DNA of 36,295 nucleotides, taken from NCBI GenBank assembly GCA_045654885.1, contig JAZOOF010000055.1:1-36295 (forward strand). The letters run 5' to 3'. The stretch is from HGM04593 sp045654885 (GTDB taxonomy: Bacteria > Bacteroidota > Bacteroidia > Bacteroidales > Bacteroidaceae). Positions 30,768-36,295 of this stretch are shown piece by piece (the first letter of the stretch is position 1; the number at the start of each line of letters is the position of its first letter). Position numbers and translations under genes: made by a program. The notes beneath the pieces were generated by a model. That model ran no database searches and was not told where the DNA came from. It worked only from the letters and a program-made list of their open reading frames with translations.

Positions 30768-31205
30768 TTATCTTAACTTAAAACTTATTGGCAGGGCAAA
30801 CAGCACATTCACTTTCTTGCCTTTGTCCATGCCGGGCTTCCATCTGGGCATCTTCTTTACCACACGCATTGCCTCTTTGTCCAACAGCTCGTTTCCGGTG
30901 CTGCGTGCAATTTCAAAATCCCCTATTTTGCCGTTTTTCTTTACGACAAAAATTATATAGGCCTTGCCTTCAATTCCCGCGTCGCGGCACTCTTTGGGGT
31001 AGCGTATTTCATCCTTCAGATACTCCGTCAAGGCTGACATCCCTCCGGGGAATTCGGGCATCTGTTCTGCAACAGGAAGCACATTGTTCTTCTCGAACTC
31101 CTCCATTCTCTCAGGGTTAATTACCTGTGCCCGGCACGGTGTGGCGAGCGATGACAGCACCATTGCTGCAATGGCAAATATTGCCGCGAATAGACTCTTT
31201 TTCAT
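30768..31205 (-). CDS. Exported TonB C-terminal domain protein
   Basis: Predicted 145 residues. A signal peptide (about 1-26, ending TPCRAQ) is followed by a short linker and one TonB C-terminal domain (about 50-145). Hallmarks are PEFPGGMSALTEYLKDEIRYP, GIEGKAYIIFVVKKNGKI and the C-terminal MPRWKPGMDKGKKVNVLFALP. It lacks the uncleaved membrane anchor and proline-rich spacer of energising TonB. It is therefore probably a soluble periplasmic protein that may interact with outer membrane receptors. If the segment is not cleaved, it could still act as a short anchor. It is divergent from xerD. Confidence 0.88.
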   Translation of the reverse strand: MKKSLFAAIFAIAAMVLSSLATPCRAQVINPERMEEFEKNNVLPVAEQMPEFPGGMSALTEYLKDEIRYPKECRDAGIEGKAYIIFVVKKNGKIGDFEIARSTGNELLDKEAMRVVKKMPRWKPGMDKGKKVNVLFALPISFKLR

Positions 31206-31307
31206 GACTGTTCTGTTTTTGGTGCCATAAAGGTAATTATTTCATTGTGCAAAGTCAATACCAATGCCCTTTTTTTGTACCTTCGCCTGTGGAAAACATT
31301 GCCGCCA

Positions 31308-32222
31308 ATGAACAGGAGTACCCAATCGCCACTGATGCGTTACCGCATCTATCTGCAGCTTGAGAAGTCGCTGCAGCCCAACACCGTCGAGGCCTACATC
31401 GGCGATGTCAATAAGCTGCTGTCATTCTTTGGCAATGTAGACCGCCTGCTCGCCGTTACGCTCGACGATTTGCGCGAGTTCCTCTCTGCGATGGCCGATG
31501 TGGGTGTGAATGCACGCTCGCAGGCACGCATAATATCGTCGCTGCGCTCATTCTATGGTTTTCTTAAACTGGACGGCTATATCGGCAGTGACCCTACAGC
31601 GCAGCTGCGCTCGCCAAAAATAGGCATGCGCCTGCCCGATGTGCTTACCCTGCAGGAGATTGACGACATAATAAACGCAATAGACCTTGCCACGTGCGAG
31701 GGGCAAAGAAACAGGGCAATCATCGAGGTTCTCTACAGCTGTGGCCTCCGTGTGTCGGAGCTTTGCTCGCTTCGCATGTCCGACCTCTATCTCAAGGAGC
31801 AGTTCATACGTGTTACAGGCAAGGGTGGCAAGCAGCGCCTTGTGCCCATATCGCCGCGTGCCATTGCCGAACTTGAGGCCTATTTTGAGGACCGTAACAG
31901 GATTTCCATAAAACCGGGCTTCGAGGATTATGTCTTCATCAGCGAACGTTTGAAGAAACCGCTCTCGCGCATAACAGTTTTCCATCACATAAAGGAATTT
32001 GTGGAGCGGGTGGGCATAAACAAAACCGTGAGCCCGCATACCTTCCGTCACTCCTTTGCCACTCACTTGCTTGAGGGTGGTGCCAACCTGCGCGTCATAC
32101 AGGTTATGCTTGGACACGAGAGCATCTCCACCACCGAAATCTATGCCCACATAGACAGCACACGCCTGCGCGAAGAGATAGTCCTTCACCATCCACGTAA
32201 CCGCAAAACACAAAAAATGTAA
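31308..32222 (+). CDS. xerD: Site-specific tyrosine recombinase XerD
   Basis: Predicted 304 residues with an N-terminal SAM-like domain (about 5-95) and a catalytic domain. The full catalytic set is visible: Arg148 (CGLRVSEL), Lys172 (TGKGGK), His244 and Arg247 (HTFRHSFATHLL), His270 (LGHESI) and Tyr279 (EIYAH). With XerC it resolves chromosome dimers at dif. It differs from the element's integrase at 4737-5942 by its short N-terminus and intact arginines, and there is no element around it. Start chosen at the ATG at 31308. A TACCTTCG sequence at 31278-31285 may be its -7 box. Confidence 0.93.
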   Translation: MNRSTQSPLMRYRIYLQLEKSLQPNTVEAYIGDVNKLLSFFGNVDRLLAVTLDDLREFLSAMADVGVNARSQARIISSLRSFYGFLKLDGYIGSDPTAQLRSPKIGMRLPDVLTLQEIDDIINAIDLATCEGQRNRAIIEVLYSCGLRVSELCSLRMSDLYLKEQFIRVTGKGGKQRLVPISPRAIAELEAYFEDRNRISIKPGFEDYVFISERLKKPLSRITVFHHIKEFVERVGINKTVSPHTFRHSFATHLLEGGANLRVIQVMLGHESISTTEIYAHIDSTRLREEIVLHHPRNRKTQKM

Positions 32223-32249
32223 AATAAGAGCTTTGTGTGCCACTCTTTT

Positions 32250-32280
32250 TTTGATAATTGGATTTGTCGCGTTAACTTTG
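32250..32280 (+). promoter_or_regulatory. Promoter of the OmpA/TPR lipoprotein gene
   Basis: TTTG (32250-32253) and TAACTTTG (32273-32280) are 19 nt apart, an exact Bacteroidota -33/-7 promoter. The leader of about 55 nt before the ATG at 32341 contains a CCGCG/CGCGG hairpin near 32292-32305. Confidence 0.8.
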
Positions 32281-32340
32281 CAGACATTATGGCCGCGCAC
32301 GCGCGGAGTACGACAAAACGAAACAATAAATTATATTTTG

Positions 32341-34041
32341 ATGTTGAAAAAATTTTCTTTGCTGCTTGTTATGGCAGCTGTTATGTTGAGCTCATGCAGC
32401 TCAAAGATGAAGAGTATGAAGTCGGAGTTCTTTACCGTAACTCCCGGTGTGCTGGAGGTTGTTGGCAGTGAAATCCCTGCTACCATCGATGGTCGCTTCC
32501 CCGCCAAGTTCTTTAATAAGAAGTCTGTATTGACAATTACTCCTGTGCTCAAGTACGAGGGCGGCGAGGCCATGTCGGAGCCTGTTACATTCCAGGGCGA
32601 GAAGGTACGCGGCAATGACCGTGCCATTTCATACGACAATGGCGGCAGTTTCAAGATGAAGGTTCAGTACGATTATATCCCTGCAATGGAGGATGCCGAG
32701 CTCTATCTGCGTTTTGTCATCAACAAGGGCAAGAAGACAAAGACCATCCCCGAGGTGAAGGTTGCCGATGGCTGCATTGCTACATCGCAGCTCTATCGCC
32801 AGACAGCGGCTACTGCAAACATTGCAGTGGGCGAGGATGCTTTCCAGCGTGTCATCAAGCAGGCCAAGGAGGCAAACATCATGTTCCTTATACAGCAGGC
32901 TAACCTCCGCGCTTCGGAGCTCAATAGCACCGAGATGGAGGAGTTCCGCGCTGCGCTCAAGGATGTTGCAACCGACTACGAGAACAAGGTGCTCGATGAA
33001 ATCAAGGTGTCGGCATACGCATCGCCCGACGGTGGTGTTATGCTCAATGACGGTATTGCAGTTGTACGCGAGATGAACACAGCAAAGCAGATGAAGAAAG
33101 AGCTCAAGAAGGCAAAGCTCGACGGTTATGTCGACAGTGAGTACACTGCCGAGGACTGGGAAGGCTTCAAGGAACTTGTCTCAAAGTCCAACCTCCCCGA
33201 TAAGGAGCTTATCCTCCGTCTGCTCTCTATGTACAACGACCCCGAGGAGCGTGAGCAGCAGATAAAGAACATCTCTTCGGTATATGCCGAGCTTGCCGAT
33301 GAAATTCTGCCAAAGCTGCGCCGTGCACGTGTTACATTGAACTACCAGATTATAGGCCGTTCCGACGACCAGATTAAGGCTCAGTATGCAGCCGACCCTT
33401 CAGTTCTCTCACTCGAGGAGATTCTCTACTCGTCAATCCTTACCGAGAACGAGGCCGAGCAGACCGATATCTTCAACACAGCAATCAAGCTCTATCCCAA
33501 CGATTACCGTGCATACAACAACCTTGGTGTAATGGCTTACAACAATGGCGACTATAGCACAGCGGCAAGCTATTTTGCAAAGGCCGAGAATGTTGCAAAG
33601 AGCGCTCCCGAGGTGATGGTTAACCTTGGTTATCTGGAGTTGCTCCAGGGTAATGTTGCCGAGGCTGAGGGTTATATGACAAAGGGCGCCGATGCAAAGG
33701 CCGGTGACGAGGCTCTCGGTAACCTCTACATCGCACAGGGCGAGTATGGCCGTGCAGCAGCACTGCTCAAGGGCAAGAACACAAACAGTGCATTGCTTGC
33801 TCAGGTACTCAACAAGAACTACGTTGCCGCACGTGAGACTCTTGAGGCTATGGAGACACCCGATGCAATGACCTACTATATCAAGGCTGTCCTTGGTGCA
33901 CGCACATCAAACGTAGGCTTTGTGTATGATGGCCTTAAGAAGGCTGTTGAGCTCGACCCCGCATTGGCAAAGAAGGCTATGGGTGACCTTGAGTTCGCCA
34001 AATATGTGAAGGACGCTACCTTCTGCGATATCTTGAAATAA
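32341..34041 (+). CDS. Lipoprotein combining an OmpA-like region with TPRs
   Basis: Predicted 566 residues. The lipoprotein signal peptide ends in MLSSC (Cys19). A beta-rich N-terminal part (about 25-150) is followed by an OmpA-like segment (about 223-340) with VSAYASPDGG, EDWEGFKELVSKSNLPDKE and ILPKLRRARVTLNYQI. That is the pattern I know from the C-terminal region of DUF3868/OmpA-like proteins of Bacteroidales. Tetratricopeptide repeats follow (about 374-450, YPNDYRAYNNLGVMAYNNGDYSTAASYF), extending degenerately to the C-terminus. It is probably on the periplasmic face of the outer membrane, binding peptidoglycan and protein partners (inference). It has its own promoter and lies 5 nt before dprA. 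Confidence 0.82.
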   Translation: MLKKFSLLLVMAAVMLSSCSSKMKSMKSEFFTVTPGVLEVVGSEIPATIDGRFPAKFFNKKSVLTITPVLKYEGGEAMSEPVTFQGEKVRGNDRAISYDNGGSFKMKVQYDYIPAMEDAELYLRFVINKGKKTKTIPEVKVADGCIATSQLYRQTAATANIAVGEDAFQRVIKQAKEANIMFLIQQANLRASELNSTEMEEFRAALKDVATDYENKVLDEIKVSAYASPDGGVMLNDGIAVVREMNTAKQMKKELKKAKLDGYVDSEYTAEDWEGFKELVSKSNLPDKELILRLLSMYNDPEEREQQIKNISSVYAELADEILPKLRRARVTLNYQIIGRSDDQIKAQYAADPSVLSLEEILYSSILTENEAEQTDIFNTAIKLYPNDYRAYNNLGVMAYNNGDYSTAASYFAKAENVAKSAPEVMVNLGYLELLQGNVAEAEGYMTKGADAKAGDEALGNLYIAQGEYGRAAALLKGKNTNSALLAQVLNKNYVAARETLEAMETPDAMTYYIKAVLGARTSNVGFVYDGLKKAVELDPALAKKAMGDLEFAKYVKDATFCDILK

Positions 34042-34046
34042 CAGCT

Positions 34047-35180
34047 GTGGCTGCAAATATATTAAATGAACAGGTTGCGATGCTTGCACTCTCAAGGGTG
34101 CAGGTGCCGCAACTTGCTCTTATAAGGGAACTCATTGAAACCGTAGGCAGTGCAAAGGAACTGCTTGAGAATGGCGATAATATCGGCGATGTTGTGCCCG
34201 AGGCCTCGCCCCGTCTGCGTCAGTTGCTCTGCGACCGCTCGCTTGTGGAGCATGCCGAGAAGGAGATGGAGTTCATTGAGTCAAAAGGCATTAAACTCAT
34301 CTGTTATGGCGACGGGGAGTATCCCTGCCGTCTTGCCGAGTGTGCCGATGCTCCTTTGGTGCTGCACTCGCTCGGTAATGCCGACCTCAATGCCCGCCGC
34401 ATTGTTTCCATTGTGGGCACCCGCCATGCAAGCGAGTATGGCAAGGCATTGTGCGAGAATTTCGTTGCCGACCTGGCACGCTTTGCTCCCGGAACGCTCA
34501 TTGTTAGTGGTCTTGCATACGGTATTGATGTCTGCGCCCATCGCGCGGCACTGAAAGCCGGCTTGCCGACCATTGGAGTGATGGCGCATGGTCTTGACCG
34601 CATATATCCCGGCGCCCACCGCGCCACGGCAAAGCAGATGCTTGATAACGGCGGCCTGCTCACCGAGTTCATGAGCGGAATGGAGCCGTTCCCATCAAAT
34701 TTTTTGCAACGCAACAGAATCGTTGCCGGCATGGCCGATGCCACGGTTGTCGTGGAGTCGGCATCAAAGGGCGGCTCGCTTGTCACTGCTTCGTTGGCAT
34801 TGGGTTACGACCGCGACTGTTTTGCCTTCCCCGGTCGTGTGAACGACCAGTATTCACAGGGCTGCAACGAACTCGTGAGTCGCAACAGGGCTGCGCTCAT
34901 AACAAGCGCCTACGACTTCGTCGAGGCAATGAATTGGGAGACCACCACCGCAAAAAAGAGTGCCGAAGAGTTGCAGACCGAACTGTTCCCCAACCTCTCG
35001 CCCGAAGAAACAGCTGTAATGACCGCACTGCGCGAGAATAGCGACGGATTGCAGGTAAATCAGATGGTTATGCAGTTGAACATTCCAATTAACAAGCTGC
35101 TGCCCCTGCTTTTTGAAATGGAGATGAAAGGCCTTGTCAAGGCCGTTGCCGGCGGCTGCTACAGGGCTGTGATGATGTAA
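34047..35180 (+). CDS. dprA: DNA-processing protein DprA
   Basis: Predicted 377 residues. An N-terminal SAM/HhH-like part (about 1-70) precedes the DprA Rossmann domain, with VGTRHASEYG, VSGLAYGIDVCAHRAAL (about 153-169), GLDRIYPGAHR, GLLTEFMSG and PSNFLQRNRIVAGMADATVVVE. The C-terminal winged helix (about 315-375) carries NQMVMQLNIPINKLLPLLFEME. DprA loads RecA on incoming single-stranded DNA in transformation. The start is taken as GTG at 34047, 5 nt after the previous stop, because the family needs the residues before the next ATG (34080). Its 3' end converges with the next gene, 6 nt away. Confidence 0.95.
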   Translation: MAANILNEQVAMLALSRVQVPQLALIRELIETVGSAKELLENGDNIGDVVPEASPRLRQLLCDRSLVEHAEKEMEFIESKGIKLICYGDGEYPCRLAECADAPLVLHSLGNADLNARRIVSIVGTRHASEYGKALCENFVADLARFAPGTLIVSGLAYGIDVCAHRAALKAGLPTIGVMAHGLDRIYPGAHRATAKQMLDNGGLLTEFMSGMEPFPSNFLQRNRIVAGMADATVVVESASKGGSLVTASLALGYDRDCFAFPGRVNDQYSQGCNELVSRNRAALITSAYDFVEAMNWETTTAKKSAEELQTELFPNLSPEETAVMTALRENSDGLQVNQMVMQLNIPINKLLPLLFEMEMKGLVKAVAGGCYRAVMM

Positions 35181-35186
35181 GGCTTT

Positions 35187-36104
35187 TTAGTGTGTCCATT
35201 TTTTTAAATTCCCCAATTTGTCATCCGGGGCTTTGGTTCCTTTCTTTAAGGGGAAAGTCCGATTAAGGTATCTTGTCTCAAATTTACCGTTAATGTACCA
35301 TACCGGCCAGGGCTTCAAATCCTTCAATACAGCCTTGACGGCCATTATTAATGGAGAATCCTGAGACATTGATTCATACTCATCTGGTCTTAGGCATTGC
35401 ACATTGCAATCCTGTAGTATGCCGTTCTCATCAATCCTGTAATCGCTGAACCACAAGAAGAAACGTGTCTCTTCATATTCGGGAAATTTTTCCCAAGGAA
35501 AATTCTCGGCCAATGCCTTGCAAAAATCAAATGGTGTTACCCCTTCTTTGTAGTAATTGTTGTACTGGGTTATCTCTTTGACAATTCCGTTGTCGACAAC
35601 TATTAGGCATTCATTCTCATTGTGCCTTGCAAAGGCCATATGCTCATATAATATCTCTTCGCCTCTGCCTGCTCGCATGGTGTCGCAGAACCACGATGCG
35701 CATATACCCTCTGCTGTGTAATATGGTGCAAAAATATCCTTGAGTGTCTCTTCGTCCAAAGCGAAAAAACTCCATTCGCAAAAATCTTCCGTTTCCCGGA
35801 AATATTGTACCCCGACTTCACGCAGATATAATTTGTTCTCCTTGATTTCCCATTCTGCAATGTAGTTCCTCCATAAATCGCTGGTGTGTGATATTTCCCA
35901 TTCAATGCTGTCCTCGGTTATCGTTTCGGGCAGTGACTCAATAGCTTTTGCTATTTTTTCACTCAGTTCCCGGTTAGTTTCTATCGGGCAGTAATAGAGT
36001 TGCCAGTATTTACCATTCATCAGCAGGCTTTCGGCCATCTGTCCGGTTGCCTTTGTCATGATAGGCATGGAAAGCAATAGTAGGGTGAACAGTATCTTTT
36101 TCAT
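35187..36104 (-). CDS. Uncharacterised exported 305-residue protein
   Basis: A signal peptide (about 1-19, MKKILFTLLLLSMPIMTKA) indicates export. I cannot name a family. The segment SDLWRNYIAEWEIKENKLYL (about 75-94) resembles a motif, WRGYIATWEI...LYL, that recurs in many uncharacterised bacterial proteins. The C-terminal part, DLKPWPVWYINGKFETRYLNRTFPL (about 265-289), has the cadence of a TonB-like C-terminal strand region, but the match is weak. The protein is rich in Trp, Tyr and Glu. Start chosen at the ATG at 36102-36104; the longer frame adds 33 residues with no signal-peptide logic. It converges on dprA. Confidence 0.75.
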   Translation of the reverse strand: MKKILFTLLLLSMPIMTKATGQMAESLLMNGKYWQLYYCPIETNRELSEKIAKAIESLPETITEDSIEWEISHTSDLWRNYIAEWEIKENKLYLREVGVQYFRETEDFCEWSFFALDEETLKDIFAPYYTAEGICASWFCDTMRAGRGEEILYEHMAFARHNENECLIVVDNGIVKEITQYNNYYKEGVTPFDFCKALAENFPWEKFPEYEETRFFLWFSDYRIDENGILQDCNVQCLRPDEYESMSQDSPLIMAVKAVLKDLKPWPVWYINGKFETRYLNRTFPLKKGTKAPDDKLGNLKKWTH

Positions 36105-36295
36105 TCTTGTAATATTTATAATGCAATGATAACTATTTTTCTGCAAAATTGTATATCTCAATATAAAAATCTCACATAAATAACTGAAAACGCTGAACTT
36201 CAATAGGATTTGAGAGTAATAACCTTAAAACAGTCCTGTTTTTGGCATTAAATTATCATCGAAAAAATGTCGAAATGGGATAAATCATTTCCTAA

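Noticed and set aside
31308..32222. xerD as the integrase of a second mobile element
   Set aside because: It has the short XerD length and a complete catalytic set. It sits among housekeeping genes with no composition change or cargo.

Overview
The window looks like a chromosomal stretch of a Bacteroidales bacterium. A Prevotellaceae-like member is plausible, but the family cannot be fixed from this window. The support is: a PorU-PorV pair of the type IX secretion system, Bacteroidota-restricted families (DUF6242, DUF6089), tandem Skp/OmpH genes next to bamA, Bacteroidota promoters of the TTTG / TAnnTTTG type, few Shine-Dalgarno sequences, and a tRNA gene without encoded CCA.

Positions 1 to about 6091 are an integrated accessory element, visibly more A+T-rich than the rest. 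It abuts the 3' end of a tRNA-Leu(UAA) gene (6092-6176, minus strand) and carries, all on the minus strand, a Bacteroidota-type tyrosine integrase, an unknown 299-residue protein, an unknown 310-residue protein and a helicase-like ATPase with a degenerate P-loop. Each transcription unit ends in a recognisable hairpin terminator. The other end of the element lies beyond the left edge.

Positions 6177 to 9931 (minus strand) hold a SUI1/YciH-like factor, then pyrE, an SRPBCC protein and argH, and a Rieske-like four-cysteine lipoprotein. SUI1 and rex are divergent and share a promoter region that contains an inverted repeat.

Positions 10055 to 27907 (plus strand) form a long run of mostly tightly packed genes: rex, a FAH-family hydrolase, porU, porV, ispF, a YkuE-like metallophosphoesterase, sanA, ribD, a DUF6242 lipoprotein, a DUF6089 barrel, uppS, bamA, three skp/ompH paralogues and murI. 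The theme is envelope biogenesis: isoprenoid precursor (ispF) and undecaprenyl carrier (uppS), barrel insertion (bamA with skp chaperones), D-glutamate for peptidoglycan (murI), and protein export with surface attachment (porU/porV).

Positions 27908 to 31205 (minus strand) hold a TonB-C domain protein, an O-methyltransferase, rbfA and a LolC/E-like permease, separated by dispersed palindromic repeats. Positions 31308 to 35180 (plus strand) hold xerD, a lipoprotein combining an OmpA-like region with TPRs, and dprA. An uncharacterised exported protein (35187-36104, minus) converges on dprA.

The observations most worth a second look are: two dispersed repeats with compensatory changes in a palindrome (9408-9474 and 30648-30710); a run of small hairpins whose arms differ while loops and spacers are conserved (9461-9539); a nested MITE-like palindrome (28048-28212); the uncharacterised cargo of the tRNA-Leu element; and two unusual lipoproteins (6277-6798 and 32341-34041).
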